64,000 bases of DNA from Pseudomonas viridiflava (GTDB lineage Bacteria; Pseudomonadota; Gammaproteobacteria; Pseudomonadales; Pseudomonadaceae). Of this stretch, positions 10,501-21,468 are shown one piece after another (position 1 is the stretch's first letter; the number at the start of each line of letters is the position of its first letter). The translations under genes were made by a program, and so were the position numbers. Location: the NCBI RefSeq assembly GCF_900580675.1, contig NZ_UTBG01000001.1, positions 248,001 to 312,000 on the forward strand, read 5' to 3'. The notes beneath the pieces are model-generated. The model did not search any database, was not told the origin of the DNA, and worked only from the letters and a program-made list of their open reading frames with translations.

Positions 10501-11972
10501 AGGCACTGGTCTCGGTGAAACTGGTAGCAGAAGCGGGCGTGGGCACCATCGCCGCCGGCGTGGCCAAGGCCTATGCCGACCTGATCACCATCTCCGGTTA
10601 CGACGGTGGCACCGGCGCTTCGCCGCTGACTTCGATCAAGTACGCCGGCGCGCCGTGGGAACTGGGCCTGGCTGAAACCCACCAGACCCTGCGCGGCAAC
10701 GACTTGCGCGGCAAGGTTCGCGTGCAGACCGACGGCGGCCTGAAAACCGGCCTCGACGTGATCAAGGCTGCGATTCTCGGCGCCGAAAGCTTCGGCTTCG
10801 GCACCGCGCCGATGATCGCCCTGGGCTGCAAATACCTGCGCATCTGCCACCTGAACAACTGCGCCACCGGCGTCGCCACTCAGAACGAGAAGCTGCGCAA
10901 GGACCACTACATCGGTACTGTCGACATGGTGGTGAATTTCTTCACTTACGTCGCCGAAGAAACCCGTGAGTGGCTGGCCAAGCTGGGCGTGCGTTCCCTC
11001 GAAGAGCTGATCGGGCGTACCGACCTGCTGGACATCCTCGAAGGCCAGACCGCCAAGCAACAGCACCTGGACCTGACGCCGCTGTTGGGCAGCGATCACA
11101 TCCCGGCAGACAAGCCACAATTCTGCCAGGTCGACCGCAACCCGCCGTTCGACAAAGGCCTGTTGGCCGAGAAGATGGTCGACATGGCCGGCTCCTCGAT
11201 CAACGACGCCAGCGGTGGCGAGTTCGCCCTGGATATCTGCAACTGCGACCGTTCGATCGGCGCACGCGTCTCCGGCGAAATCGCACGCAAGCACGGCAAC
11301 CAGGGGATGGCGAAAGCGCCGATCACCTTCCGCTTCAAGGGCACTGCAGGCCAGAGCTTTGGCGTGTGGAACGCCGGTGGCCTGCACATGTACCTCGAAG
11401 GCGACGCCAACGACTACGTGGGCAAAGGCATGACCGGCGGCAAGCTGGTGATCGTTCCGCCACTGGGCAGCGTCTACAAGTCGCAGGAAAGCGCGATCAT
11501 CGGCAACACCTGCCTGTACGGCGCCACCGGTGGCAAGCTGTTCGCCGCCGGGACTGCCGGTGAGCGTTTCGCCGTGCGTAACTCCGGTGCCCACACCGTG
11601 GTGGAAGGCACGGGCGATCACTGCTGCGAGTACATGACCGGGGGCTTTGTCGCGGTACTGGGCAAGACCGGTTACAACTTCGGTTCGGGCATGACCGGCG
11701 GTTTCGCCTACGTGCTCGACCAGGACAACACCTTCGTCGACAAGGTCAACCACGAGTTGGTCGAGATCCAGCGGATCAGCGGTGAAGCCATGGAATCCTA
11801 TCGGAACCACTTGCAGCACGTGCTGGACGAGTACGTCGAGGAGACCGGCAGCGAATGGGGCCGTAACCTCGCCGAAAACCTCGATGATTACCTGCGTCGT
11901 TTCTGGCTGGTCAAGCCCAAGGCTGCCAACCTGAAATCGTTGCTTTCCAGCATCCGTGCCAACCCGCAGTGA
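7527..11972 (+). CDS. gltB: glutamate synthase (NADPH) large subunit
   Basis: Transfers the glutamine amide nitrogen to 2-oxoglutarate, giving two glutamates. After a short propeptide (residues 1-14) comes the N-terminal catalytic cysteine C15 in [10 protein letters not shown], a class II glutamine amidotransferase. A central domain follows, then the FMN-binding synthase domain with the [10 protein letters not shown] and PGEGGQLPG loops, the 3Fe-4S ligands in [12 protein letters not shown], and a C-terminal GXGXG beta-helix with repeated GGK and GAT turns. I start at ATG 7527 because it places C15 correctly; the open frame extends 17 codons upstream without family sequence. At 1481 residues it is full length. 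gltD follows by 32 bases. Confidence 0.98.
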   Translation: MKAGLYQPDEFKDNCGFGLIAHMQGEPSHTLLQTAIEALTCMTHRGGINADGKTGDGCGLLIQKPDQFLRAVAKEHFGADLPKQYAVGMVFFNQDPVKAEAARENMNREILAAGLQLVGWRKVPIDTSVLGRLALERLPQIEQVFIAGDGLSDQDMAIKLFTSRRRSSVANAADADHYICSFSHKTIIYKGLMMPADLTAFYPDLSDERLQTAICVFHQRFSTNTLPKWPLAQPFRFLAHNGEINTITGNRNWAVARRTKFANDLMDLEELGPLVNRVGSDSSSMDNMLELMVTGGIDLFRGVRMIIPPAWQNVETMDPDLRAFYEYNSMHMEPWDGPAGVVMTDGRYAVCLLDRNGLRPARWVTTTNGFITLASEIGVWDYKAEDVIAKGRVGPGQILAVDTETGQILDTDAIDNRLKSRHPYKQWLRKNALRIQATMEDNDHGSAFYDVDQLKQYMKMYQVTFEERDQVLRPLGEQGYEAVGSMGDDTPMAVLSQRVRTPYDYFRQQFAQVTNPPIDPLREAIVMSLEVCLGAERNIFQESPEHASRVILSSPVISPAKWRSLMTLERPGFDRQIIDLNYDESLGLEAAVRNVADQAEEAVRAGRTQIVLTDRHIAPGKLPIHASLATGAVHHRLTEKGLRCDSNILVETATARDPHHFAVLIGFGASAVYPFLAYEVLGDLIRTGEVLGDLYEVFKNYRKGITKGLLKILSKMGISTVTSYRGAQLFEAIGLSEEVCELSFRGVPSRIKGARFVDIEAEQKALAAEAWSARKPIQQGGLLKFVHGGEYHAYNPDVVSTLQAAVQQGDYAKFKTYTALVDNRPVSMIRDLFKVKTLDTPLAISEIEPLESILKRFDSAGISLGALSPEAHEALAEAMNRLGARSNSGEGGEDPARYGTIKSSKIKQVATGRFGVTPEYLVNAEVLQIKVAQGAKPGEGGQLPGGKVNGLIAKLRYAVPGVTLISPPPHHDIYSIEDLSQLIFDLKQVNPQALVSVKLVAEAGVGTIAAGVAKAYADLITISGYDGGTGASPLTSIKYAGAPWELGLAETHQTLRGNDLRGKVRVQTDGGLKTGLDVIKAAILGAESFGFGTAPMIALGCKYLRICHLNNCATGVATQNEKLRKDHYIGTVDMVVNFFTYVAEETREWLAKLGVRSLEELIGRTDLLDILEGQTAKQQHLDLTPLLGSDHIPADKPQFCQVDRNPPFDKGLLAEKMVDMAGSSINDASGGEFALDICNCDRSIGARVSGEIARKHGNQGMAKAPITFRFKGTAGQSFGVWNAGGLHMYLEGDANDYVGKGMTGGKLVIVPPLGSVYKSQESAIIGNTCLYGATGGKLFAAGTAGERFAVRNSGAHTVVEGTGDHCCEYMTGGFVAVLGKTGYNFGSGMTGGFAYVLDQDNTFVDKVNHELVEIQRISGEAMESYRNHLQHVLDEYVEETGSEWGRNLAENLDDYLRRFWLVKPKAANLKSLLSSIRANPQ

Positions 11973-11995
11973 TATGCGCCTGAAGAGTTTGATGA

Positions 11996-13423
<1,428 letters not shown>

Positions 13424-13440
13424 CCTTCGGTACGTTCAAC

Positions 13441-13481
13441 GCAAAAGCGGGCTTGTTCCTTATGGACAAGCCCGCTTTTTG
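13441..13481 (+). terminator. intrinsic terminator after gltD
   Basis: Perfect 14-base arms AAAAGCGGGCTTGT (13443-13456) and its complement (13466-13479) flank a 9-base loop. The A and T runs on either side allow it to act in both directions, so it may also stop the convergent efflux operon. Confidence 0.9.
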
Positions 13482-13500
13482 CGTTTCAGCGGCTCTGTTT

Positions 13501-16500
13501 TCAGTGGCTGCGTTTTTTCACGCGCTTCATCACCACCACAAAAAACACCGGTACAAACACCACCGCCAATGTCGCGGTGATCATCCCGCCGATCACGCCC
13601 GTGCCGATTGCCTGTTGGCTGGCCGAGCTGGCGCCGGTGGCGATGGCCAGCGGCACCACGCCCAGAATGAACGCCATCGAGGTCATCACAATCGGCCGCA
13701 GGCGCAGGCGCGCGGCTTGCAGTGTGGCGTCGATCAGGTCGTGGCCCTCATCGTAAAGTGTCTTGGCGAACTCGATGATCAGGATCGCGTTCTTCGCCGA
13801 CAAACCGATGATGGTGATCAACCCGACCTTGAAGAACACATCGTTGGGCATCTCGCGCAGCGTCACCGCCAGGACCGCGCCCAGCACGCCGAGGGGCACT
13901 ACCAGCAGGACCGACGTGGGAATCGACCAGCTTTCGTAGAGCGCCGCCAGGCACAGGAAAACCACCAGTAGCGACAAACCGAGCAAAATCGGCGCCTGGC
14001 TGCCGGACAACCGCTCCTGCAGTGACAGCCCCGTCCATTCCTGCCCGAGGCCTGCCGGCCCTTGCGCCACCAGGCGTTCGATTTCCGCCATGGCATCGCC
14101 GGTGCTGTAGCCGGGCGCCGGTTCGCCGGAAATGCTGATCGCCGGGTAGCCGTTGTAACGGTTCAATTGCGCAGGCCCTTGTATCCACGTGGCCTGGACG
14201 AAGGCTGACAGAGGCACCATCTGCCCCTCGTTGTTGCGTACGTGCATCTTCAGCAGGTCTTCAACCTGAGTACGTTGCCCGCCTTCTGCCTGGACCACGA
14301 CCCGCTGCATCCGCCCCTGGTTGGGGAAGTCATTGATATAGGCCGAGCCGATGCTGGTGGACACCACGTTGCCGATGTCAGTGAACGAAACGCCCAGCGC
14401 ATTGGCCTGGCGGCGGTCGATTTCCAGTTTGACTTGAGGTGCTTCGGCCAACGCGCTTTCGCGCACGTTTATCAGCACCGGGCTGGCTTGGGCGGCTTCC
14501 AGCAAATCGCTGCGCGCCTGCATCAACGTCGTATAACCAAGGCCACCACGGTCCTGCAGGCGGAATTCGAAACCACTGGAAGTGCCAAGCCCGTTGATGG
14601 GGGGCGGCAACACGACGAACACTTCTGCGCCTTTGATCTGGCCCACGACCGCATTCGCCCGTTCGGCGATGGCGGCCGCCGTATCATCGCTGCCGCGCTG
14701 GGACCAATCCTTCAGCACCGTGAAACCCAATCCCGCGTTCTGGCCACTGCCGGAAAAACTGAAACCCAGTACGAACGTGGTGTTGTCCACACCCGGCTCG
14801 GTGGCGTTATGCGCTTCGATCTGTTGGATAACGTCTACCGTGCGGCTTTGGCTTGCGCCGGGGGGCAGTTGAATATCAGTGATCGTATAGCCCATGTCTT
14901 CGACAGGCAGGAACGAGGCGGGCAAACGGCTGAAACACACCGCCAGCACTACCAGCAGTGCGCCATAGACGAACAAGTAGCGACCACTGCGTTTCAAGGC
15001 ATGTGCGACCCAGCCCTGATAGCGCTCGGTCAGTTGTGCGAAGCGCCGGTTGAACGCTGCGAAGAACCCGCGCGCGGCGTGATCGCCCGGCGCAACCGGC
15101 TTGAGCAGCGTGGCGCACAGTGCTGGTGTCAGGGTCAGGGCCAGGAACGCCGAGAACAGAATGGACGTGGCCATGGTCAGGGAAAACTGCTGGTAGATAA
15201 TCCCTACGGAGCCTTGCATGAATGCCATCGGAATAAACACAGCCACCAGCACCAGGGTGATGCCGACGATGGCCCCGCCGATCTGTTTCATCGCCTTGCG
15301 CGTTGCTTCCTTGGGTGAGAGCCGCTCCTGGAGCATGATGCGTTCCACGTTTTCGACAACTACGATAGCGTCGTCGACCAGGATGCCAATCGACAGCACC
15401 ATGCCGAACATGGTCAGCACATTGATGGAAAAACCCAGCACTTGCATGATTGCGAAGGTACCCATCAACGCTACAGGTACAACCAAAGTTGGAATCAATG
15501 TGTAACGGATATTTTGCAGGAACAGGTACATCACGGCGAACACCAGCACCATCGCTTCGAGCAATGTGTAAACCACTTTGGTAATCGAGACCTTGACGAA
15601 AGGCGAGGTGTCGTAAGCGATCTGGTACTTCATGTCGGCCGGGAAATAGCGGGTCAACTCATCCATCTTCGCCCGCACCAGCGTTGCGGTGCTCAAGGCG
15701 TTGCCACCGGGCGTCAATTGCACGCCCAACTCGCTGGACGGTTGGCCATTCAGGCGTGTGCCGAACTGGTAATCCTGGCTGCCTATTTCGACCCTGGCGA
15801 CATCGCCGATACGCACAACGGCGCCATTGGGTTCGGCGCGCAGCACAATGTCGGCGAACGCTTCAGGGCTCGACAGCTGGCCTTCTACAAGGATGCTCGC
15901 GGTGATCTCCTGACCGTTGGCGACGGGCAGCTCCCCCAGGTTGCCGGCTGCGATCAGGGCATTCTGGGCGACAATGGCAGCGTTCACGTCTGCGGGTGTC
16001 AGGTTGAAAGCGATGAGTTTTTGCGGGTCGACCCAAATCCGCATGGCGCGCTCGGAGCCGAACATCTGAACCTTGCCGACGCCGTCCAGGCGTTTGATCT
16101 CGTTGACCACGTTGCGCGCCAGGTAATCGCTGAGGGCAATGCTGTCTACGTTATCGCTGGTACCGATCAGTGAAATAAACAACAGGAAACCCGAAGAGAC
16201 TTTCTCAACGCGCAGGCCCTGCTCTATGACAGCCTGGGGAAGGCGCGCCTCAATGACCTTCAAGCGGTTCAATACGTCGACCTGCGCCAGCTCCGGGCTG
16301 GTGCCTGGCTTGAATGTCGCGGTAATCGTGGCGGAGCCCTGGCTACTGCGTGACTCGAAATACAACAGGTGATCAGCGCCGCTGATTTCTTCTTCGATCA
16401 GGCTGACGACGCTTTGATCCATGGCCTGCGCCGAAGCGCCGGGGTAGTTGGCGACTACCTCAATTTGCGGCGGCGCAATGTTGGGGTACTGAGCTACGGG

Positions 16501-16590
16501 TAGCTGAGGAATCGCGAGTGCACCGGCCAGCAGGATAAACAGGGCAATGACCCAAGCGAATACCGGGCGATCGATAAAGAACTGCGGCAT
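13501..16590 (-). CDS. RND multidrug efflux permease (HAE-1 family)
   Basis: Inner-membrane proton-driven pump subunit of a tripartite exporter. It is 1029 residues with twelve expected transmembrane helices and two large periplasmic loops. It begins MPQFFIDRPVFAWVIALFI, typical of AcrB/MexB relatives. The proton-relay aspartate pair is present in GILVDDAIVVVENVERIM (~residue 400), and the second-half equivalent reads GLSAKNAILIIEFAK. It starts three bases after its membrane-fusion partner. No outer-membrane factor and no regulator is adjacent, so it probably borrows an OprM/TolC-like channel. The pump branch cannot be named from motifs alone, hence no symbol. Confidence 0.93.
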   Translation of the reverse strand: MPQFFIDRPVFAWVIALFILLAGALAIPQLPVAQYPNIAPPQIEVVANYPGASAQAMDQSVVSLIEEEISGADHLLYFESRSSQGSATITATFKPGTSPELAQVDVLNRLKVIEARLPQAVIEQGLRVEKVSSGFLLFISLIGTSDNVDSIALSDYLARNVVNEIKRLDGVGKVQMFGSERAMRIWVDPQKLIAFNLTPADVNAAIVAQNALIAAGNLGELPVANGQEITASILVEGQLSSPEAFADIVLRAEPNGAVVRIGDVARVEIGSQDYQFGTRLNGQPSSELGVQLTPGGNALSTATLVRAKMDELTRYFPADMKYQIAYDTSPFVKVSITKVVYTLLEAMVLVFAVMYLFLQNIRYTLIPTLVVPVALMGTFAIMQVLGFSINVLTMFGMVLSIGILVDDAIVVVENVERIMLQERLSPKEATRKAMKQIGGAIVGITLVLVAVFIPMAFMQGSVGIIYQQFSLTMATSILFSAFLALTLTPALCATLLKPVAPGDHAARGFFAAFNRRFAQLTERYQGWVAHALKRSGRYLFVYGALLVVLAVCFSRLPASFLPVEDMGYTITDIQLPPGASQSRTVDVIQQIEAHNATEPGVDNTTFVLGFSFSGSGQNAGLGFTVLKDWSQRGSDDTAAAIAERANAVVGQIKGAEVFVVLPPPINGLGTSSGFEFRLQDRGGLGYTTLMQARSDLLEAAQASPVLINVRESALAEAPQVKLEIDRRQANALGVSFTDIGNVVSTSIGSAYINDFPNQGRMQRVVVQAEGGQRTQVEDLLKMHVRNNEGQMVPLSAFVQATWIQGPAQLNRYNGYPAISISGEPAPGYSTGDAMAEIERLVAQGPAGLGQEWTGLSLQERLSGSQAPILLGLSLLVVFLCLAALYESWSIPTSVLLVVPLGVLGAVLAVTLREMPNDVFFKVGLITIIGLSAKNAILIIEFAKTLYDEGHDLIDATLQAARLRLRPIVMTSMAFILGVVPLAIATGASSASQQAIGTGVIGGMITATLAVVFVPVFFVVVMKRVKKRSH

Positions 16591-16593
16591 AAG

Positions 16594-17760
16594 CTAGTGT
16601 CCTGCTGACTGACCAATAGCCTGGTCAAGTGGAAGAGGGGAGTTGTCGAGCACCACGTGTTCACCGGGGCGCGCATGCTGCAGGCCTTCGACGACGATGC
16701 GGTCGCCGGACTTGAGGCCGTCGGTGACGATCCAGCGGTTGTTGATCACACGACCCAGCTGCACGGTTTTCAGGTGGACGCGCAGTTCGTCATCCACCAG
16801 CAGCACTTGGGGCAACCCTGCGCTGTTGCGCTGGATTGAGCGCTGCGGCACGCTGATGCCCTGCTGAACCATGGCTTGCTCCAGACGTACCCGCACAAAG
16901 CTGCCGGGCAGTAGATCAAGGTCAGGGTTGGGGAATTCGCTGCGCAAGAGGATTTGGCCGGTGCCGGGGTTGACCGTGATGTCACTGAACAGCAGCTTGC
17001 CGGGCAGCGGGTAGGTGCTGCCATCGTCCTGCAGCAAAGTCACTTTGGCCTGGTCGGGGCCCAATTGCTGCAATTGGCCGGAGCGCAGTGCGCGGCGCAG
17101 CTCGTTCAGTTCGCGGGCAGATTGGGTGAGGTCGACGTGCACCGGATCCAGTTGCTGAATCAGCGCCAACGGGGTCGACTCGTTCTGCCCGACCAGGGCG
17201 CCTTCGGTCACGAGAGCACGGCCGATGCGCCCGGAGATGGGCGCGGTCACGGTGGCGTAACCCAAATTCAGACGCGCGCGTTGCACCGTCGCCTGGTTCG
17301 CGGCGACGTCAGCTTCAGCCTGGCGGGCGGCTGCGCGCGCGTTGTCATATTCCTGGGCACTGATCGCATTGCCCGAGACCAATTGGCGGTAGCGTTGCTC
17401 TTGCATTCGCGCGCGCGAAGCATCGGCCTGAGCCCGTTTCAGCCCGGCCAGCGCGCTGTCCAGGTCCGCCTGAAGGGGCGCCGGGTCGATGTGGAACAGC
17501 ACGTCGCCTTGTTTCACTTCACTGCCTTGCTCGAACACACTTTTGAGCACTACCCCTGCCACGCGCGCGTTAACCTGGGCTATTCGCGGTGCGGCAATGC
17601 GCCCGCTGAGTTCGCTGCTGATGGCAAGGGGGGTGGCTTGCAGGGTTTCGGTACTCACCTTTACGGGAGCCGACGCCTGGGTATCGGATGCCGGTGTACA
17701 GCCGCCGACAGCAATGGCCAGCACCAGTGAACCGGATGCAAAACGCAGTTTTCTGAACAT
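16594..17760 (-). CDS. RND efflux periplasmic adaptor (membrane fusion lipoprotein)
   Basis: Periplasmic adaptor linking the downstream pump to an outer-membrane channel. A lipoprotein signal ends LAIAVGGC near residue 20, so it should be anchored in the inner membrane. Next come a biotinyl-lipoyl half (VNARVAGVVLKSVFEQGSEVKQGDVLFHI), a long alpha-hairpin rich in Ala/Arg/Gln (~95-165), and TAPISGRIGRALVTEGALV, the usual second lipoyl half. Two ATGs compete: the first (17766) has GGAGG only one base upstream, while the ATG at 17760 has it seven bases away, so I choose 17760 (388 residues). It forms an operon with the RND pump. Confidence 0.92.
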   Translation of the reverse strand: MFRKLRFASGSLVLAIAVGGCTPASDTQASAPVKVSTETLQATPLAISSELSGRIAAPRIAQVNARVAGVVLKSVFEQGSEVKQGDVLFHIDPAPLQADLDSALAGLKRAQADASRARMQEQRYRQLVSGNAISAQEYDNARAAARQAEADVAANQATVQRARLNLGYATVTAPISGRIGRALVTEGALVGQNESTPLALIQQLDPVHVDLTQSARELNELRRALRSGQLQQLGPDQAKVTLLQDDGSTYPLPGKLLFSDITVNPGTGQILLRSEFPNPDLDLLPGSFVRVRLEQAMVQQGISVPQRSIQRNSAGLPQVLLVDDELRVHLKTVQLGRVINNRWIVTDGLKSGDRIVVEGLQHARPGEHVVLDNSPLPLDQAIGQSAGH

Positions 17761-17879
17761 CGACATGCCTCCATAAAGAGGCGTGGATGCTAGGAGTGAG
17801 CGGTTAATTTGCTGTTAAGTGGACCGGCAAGAGTGCGAGCAAATGTGACGGCGAGATCCGCGACAAATTGACCCGATAG

Positions 17880-17914
17880 ACAAAAGGCACGGCGCATTCC
17901 GTGCCTTTTGCGTC
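17880..17914. terminator. bidirectional intrinsic-terminator-like hairpin upstream of hemE
   Basis: Arms CAAAAGGCACGG and CCGTGCCTTTTG are perfect complements around a CGCATT loop, with A and T tracts on either side. It lies between two divergent genes, where no transcript should end. It could be a leader attenuator for hemE, an insulator, or a leftover terminator from an ancestral gltD-hemE arrangement. Confidence 0.7.
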
Positions 17915-17956
17915 GCGCTCTGAGAAAATGCCCGCACTTTTTTTGCGGATGCCGAC

Positions 17957-19024
17957 ATGACTGCCCTCAAGAACGACCGTTTCCTTCGTGCCCTGCTCAA
18001 GCAACCCGTGGACGTCACCCCTGTGTGGATGATGCGCCAGGCCGGTCGCTACCTGCCGGAATACCGCGCCAGTCGCGCCCACGCCGGCGACTTCATGAGC
18101 CTGTGCATGAACCCGGAGTTCGCCTGCGAAGTCACGATGCAGCCGCTGGACCGCTACCCACAACTGGACGCGGCCATCCTGTTCTCCGATATCCTGACAA
18201 TTCCTGACGCCATGGGCCAAGGCCTGTACTTCGAAACCGGCGAAGGCCCGCGTTTCAAGAAAGTCGTCAGCACCCTGGCCGATATCGAAGCCTTGCCGAT
18301 TCCTGATCCGCACAAAGACCTGGGCTATGTGATGGACGCCGTCAGCACCATCCGTCGCGAGCTGAATGGCCGCGTGCCGCTGATCGGCTTCTCCGGCAGC
18401 CCGTGGACCCTGGCTACCTACATGGTCGAAGGCGGTTCGTCGAAAGACTTCCGCAAGACCAAGGCCATGCTCTACGACAACCCGCAAGCCATGCACCTGC
18501 TGCTGGACAAGCTGGCGCAGTCGGTCACCGCCTACCTCAACGGCCAGATCATGGCCGGCGCGCAAGCGGTGCAGATTTTCGACACCTGGGGCGGCAACCT
18601 GTCGGCGGCGGCGTACCAGGAGTTCTCCCTGGCCTACATGCGCAAAATCGTCAGCGGCCTGATCCGCGAACACGAAGGCCGCACAGTGCCGGTCATCCTG
18701 TTCACCAAGGGTGGCGGCCTGTGGCTGGAAAGCATCGCCGACGCCGGTGCCGACGCACTGGGCCTGGACTGGACCTGCGACATCGGCGAAGCCCGCCGTC
18801 GTGTGGGTGGCCAGGTTGCGCTGCAAGGCAACATGGACCCTACCGTGCTGTACGCCAAGCCCGAAGCGATTCGTACCGAAGTCGGGCGCATCCTGGCCAG
18901 CTACGGCAAGGGCACCGGGCATGTGTTCAACCTCGGCCATGGCATCACCCCGGAAGTGAACCCGGAGCATGCCGGCGCGTTCCTGCGCGCGGTGCATGAG
19001 CTGTCGGCGCAGTATCACGAGTAG
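17957..19024 (+). CDS. hemE: uroporphyrinogen decarboxylase
   Basis: Removes four acetate carboxyls from uroporphyrinogen III to give coproporphyrinogen III in haem synthesis; cytoplasmic homodimer. The N-terminal signature [19 protein letters not shown] (~21-39) holds the substrate-binding arginines. [17 protein letters not shown] supplies the catalytic aspartate region, and [16 protein letters not shown] and [15 protein letters not shown] complete the family pattern. Length 355 is normal. In P. aeruginosa hemE directly follows gltD; here an efflux operon intervenes. A strong terminator follows. Confidence 0.98.
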   Translation: MTALKNDRFLRALLKQPVDVTPVWMMRQAGRYLPEYRASRAHAGDFMSLCMNPEFACEVTMQPLDRYPQLDAAILFSDILTIPDAMGQGLYFETGEGPRFKKVVSTLADIEALPIPDPHKDLGYVMDAVSTIRRELNGRVPLIGFSGSPWTLATYMVEGGSSKDFRKTKAMLYDNPQAMHLLLDKLAQSVTAYLNGQIMAGAQAVQIFDTWGGNLSAAAYQEFSLAYMRKIVSGLIREHEGRTVPVILFTKGGGLWLESIADAGADALGLDWTCDIGEARRRVGGQVALQGNMDPTVLYAKPEAIRTEVGRILASYGKGTGHVFNLGHGITPEVNPEHAGAFLRAVHELSAQYHE

Positions 19025-19026
19025 TC

Positions 19027-19054
19027 AAAAAGCCCGGCGAGTGCCGGGCTTTTT
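19027..19054 (+). terminator. intrinsic terminator after hemE
   Basis: GCCCGGC (19032-19038), loop GAGT, GCCGGGC (19043-19049), followed by five Ts and preceded by five As. It is symmetrical enough to serve the convergent exporter gene as well. Confidence 0.92.
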
Positions 19055-19075
19055 AATGGGCAAACACAAAACAAT

Positions 19076-19084
19076 GTGGGAGCT
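19076..19084. repeat. REP half-site fragment
   Basis: GTGGGAGCT matches the first nine bases of the REP family seen intact at 40781 and 41460. The rest of the element is absent and the fragment abuts the 3' end of the exporter gene. It is probably a decayed REP. Confidence 0.45.
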
Positions 19085-19088
19085 CGCG

Positions 19089-20363
19089 TCAGGCCCGCAC
19101 ATTCCCCAGCGGCGGCAGTTTCGCCAGCTTCAACGCCACCAGCAGCGCGCCGATCAGCAGCGCCACGATAAACCCGCCAATCCCGTTCCACCCGGCAAAG
19201 TGCCAGAAGAACCCGCCCGCCGTACCGGCAATACTCGAGCCCACGTAGTAGCAGAACAGGTACAGCGACGACGCCTGCCCCTTGGCCTTGACCGCACGGC
19301 GGCCGATCCAGCTACTGGCCACCGAGTGCGCGCCAAAGAAGCCGAACGTGAAGATCAGCATGCCCGGCACCACCAGCCACAGCGGGGTGAACAGTGTCAG
19401 CAACATGCCGCACAGCATCAGCACGATGGTGCCCCACAACACGCGGCGGCGGCCCAGGCGGTCAGCCAGGGAGCCGATTTTCGCCGAGCTGTAGATGCCC
19501 GAGAGGTACACCAGCGACAACAAGCCGACCACCGCCTGGCTCAACGCGTAGGGCGACGCCAGCAGGCGATAGCCGATGTAGTTGAACATCGTCACGAACG
19601 CACCCATCAGCAGGAACGCTTCGAGGAACAGCCATGGCAAGCCGGCGTCCTTGAAGTGCATCACGAAGCCGTCCACCAGGCTGCGTGGCTTGAGGCTGCT
19701 GGCGCGGAAGTTGCGCGATTCCGGCAGGATTTTCCAGAACACCGTCGCCGCAATCAGCGCCAGCGCGCCGATGATCAGCGTCGCGGTGTGCCAACTGACG
19801 AAGTCGATCAGTACGCCCATGATCAGGCGCCCGCTCATGCCGCCAATTGCGTTGCCGCCGATGTACAGGCCCATGGCCAGGCCGATGTGCTGCGGATGGA
19901 TCTCTTCGCTCAAGTAAGTCATGGCCACGGCGGCCAGGCCGCTCAGGGACAGGCCGACCAGCGCACGCATCAGCAGAATGCCTTCCCAGGACGGCATCAG
20001 GCCGCTGGCGATGGTGGCCAGGGCTGCGCAGAACAGCGCGGCGACCATCACCGGTTTACGCCCGAGGGTGTCAGAAATCGGCCCGGTGATCAGCAGACCG
20101 AACGCCAGCATCGCCGTGGCCACCGACAGGATCAGGCTGCTCTGCGCCGCGTTGATGGAAAACTCGTGGGACAGCGCCGGCATCATCGGCTGCACGCAAT
20201 ACAGCAGGGCAAAGGTGGCGAAGCCGCCGGAAAACAGCGCCAGCACCGTGCGCATGAACATCGGTGTGCCTTTTTCGATGAACTGCTCATTGAGCTGGGC
20301 CACCACCTCATCCAGGGCGGTAGGCGGGACTTCTTGAGCGAATGGAGCGACAGCAGATTTCAC
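19089..20363 (-). CDS. MFS exporter, YnfM family
   Basis: Twelve-helix major facilitator, probably a drug or metabolite exporter of the inner membrane. Residues ~35-110 (GTPMFMRTVLALFSGGFATF, then SVATAMLAFGLLITGPISDT followed by LGRKP) closely resemble E. coli YnfM, including the MFS loop-2 motif. I start at GTG 20363, preceded by GAGGT, giving 424 residues with a cytoplasmic N-tail like that of YnfM. The open frame extends to 20489, but that part would overlap the divergent regulator's start. The neighbouring LysR gene mirrors the E. coli ynfL-ynfM pairing. The substrate cannot be told. Confidence 0.85.
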   Translation of the reverse strand: MKSAVAPFAQEVPPTALDEVVAQLNEQFIEKGTPMFMRTVLALFSGGFATFALLYCVQPMMPALSHEFSINAAQSSLILSVATAMLAFGLLITGPISDTLGRKPVMVAALFCAALATIASGLMPSWEGILLMRALVGLSLSGLAAVAMTYLSEEIHPQHIGLAMGLYIGGNAIGGMSGRLIMGVLIDFVSWHTATLIIGALALIAATVFWKILPESRNFRASSLKPRSLVDGFVMHFKDAGLPWLFLEAFLLMGAFVTMFNYIGYRLLASPYALSQAVVGLLSLVYLSGIYSSAKIGSLADRLGRRRVLWGTIVLMLCGMLLTLFTPLWLVVPGMLIFTFGFFGAHSVASSWIGRRAVKAKGQASSLYLFCYYVGSSIAGTAGGFFWHFAGWNGIGGFIVALLIGALLVALKLAKLPPLGNVRA

Positions 20364-20487
20364 GGGGACCTCGGCGAGGGAAAGCCTGCCAGGACTGGCA
20401 ATGCAAAAAAGAATATAGCTGGCTAATGATTCTTTCCAATATATTGTTCGACCTGTTTGATAGGTTTTACGACCTAGTGAGGTTTGC
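20364..20487. promoter_or_regulatory. divergent exporter/LysR promoter region
   Basis: 124 AT-rich bases between divergent genes, the usual place for LysR-type operators. It contains the palindrome AATATATT and a CCTGTTTGATAGG motif. The exact operator and -10/-35 elements are not clear enough to name. Confidence 0.5.
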
Positions 20488-21381
20488 ATGGAATTACGTC
20501 ATTTGCGGTACTTCATCGCCGTCGCCGAAGAACTGCACTTCGGCCGCGCCGCGCAGGTGCTGGGCATCTCGCAGCCGCCGCTGAGCCAGCAGATTCAGGC
20601 CCTCGAACAGGAAGTGGGCGCGCGCTTGTTTGAACGGACCAATCGTCGGGTTGAGCTGAGCGAGGCCGGTCGCCTGTTCCTGCAGGAAGCGCGGCTGGTG
20701 CTGGCGCAGGTCGACAAGGCCGCAGACGTGGCCCGCCGTGCGCAATTGGGTGAGTTGGGAGAACTGAAGATCGGCTTCACGTCGTCGGCGCCGTTCAACT
20801 CGAGCATTCCCCAGGCGATCTTCGCGTTTCGCCAGGCCTTCCCGGCGGTGCACCTGAACCTGCAGGAAATGAGCAGTACCGAGGTGGCCGAGTCGCTGGT
20901 GGATGAGTCGATTCAGGTCGGGCTGATGCGCCCGCTGCCGTTGCCGGACTCGCTGAGCGTGATCGAGTTGATGCGTGAACCCTTGGTTGCCGTGCTCAAC
21001 GCCGGCCATCCCCTGGTGGAAGGCAGTGACCGCGGTTTGCATTTGAAGCAACTGGCTGACGAACCCTTTGTGTTTTTCCCGCGTACCTACGGCAGCGGCC
21101 TGTATGCCCAGTTGCTCAACCTGGCACGGGACGCAGGCTTCAGCCCGCACTTCGCCCAGGAGGCGGGGGAGGCGATGACCATCATCGGTTTGGTAGCGGC
21201 GGGGTTGGGCGTGTCGGTGCTGCCGGCGTCTTACCAGCGAATCCGCATCGATGGCGTGGTGTATCGCACCTTGCTCGATCCGGAGGCGATGACGGCGGTA
21301 TGGCTGGTGCAACGCAAAGGCGCGCCGTCGCCGAGGGCGAAGGCGTTTGTGGAGTTGTTGACGCGCAAGGCGGTGGTGTAG
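20488..21381 (+). CDS. LysR-family transcriptional regulator, YnfL-like
   Basis: DNA-binding regulator, likely controlling the divergent exporter. The N-terminal winged helix-turn-helix is clear (MELRHLRYFIAVAEELHFGR, then AAQVLGISQPPLSQQIQALE, residues 1-40), as is the LFERTNRRVELSEAGRLFL wing. The C-terminal effector-binding domain (~90-290) has the usual GELKIGFTSSAPFN start and TIIGLVAAGLGVSVLP. Length 297 is typical. It lies divergent to the YnfM-like exporter, as ynfL does to ynfM. The ligand is unknown. Confidence 0.92.
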   Translation: MELRHLRYFIAVAEELHFGRAAQVLGISQPPLSQQIQALEQEVGARLFERTNRRVELSEAGRLFLQEARLVLAQVDKAADVARRAQLGELGELKIGFTSSAPFNSSIPQAIFAFRQAFPAVHLNLQEMSSTEVAESLVDESIQVGLMRPLPLPDSLSVIELMREPLVAVLNAGHPLVEGSDRGLHLKQLADEPFVFFPRTYGSGLYAQLLNLARDAGFSPHFAQEAGEAMTIIGLVAAGLGVSVLPASYQRIRIDGVVYRTLLDPEAMTAVWLVQRKGAPSPRAKAFVELLTRKAVV

Positions 21382-21468
21382 ACGCGATCACATATCAGGT
21401 AACGGAACTGACTGAGTTATTAACCAGAAACCTGCGCAGAATCGCTCTTTTTCATGCGAGTGATATGG

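Noticed and set aside
8025-11819. 1264-codon open frame antisense to gltB
   Set aside because: Long antisense frames are expected opposite a GC-rich gene with strong third-position bias. The translation has no recognisable domain and low-complexity His/Val/Gly/Gln content.
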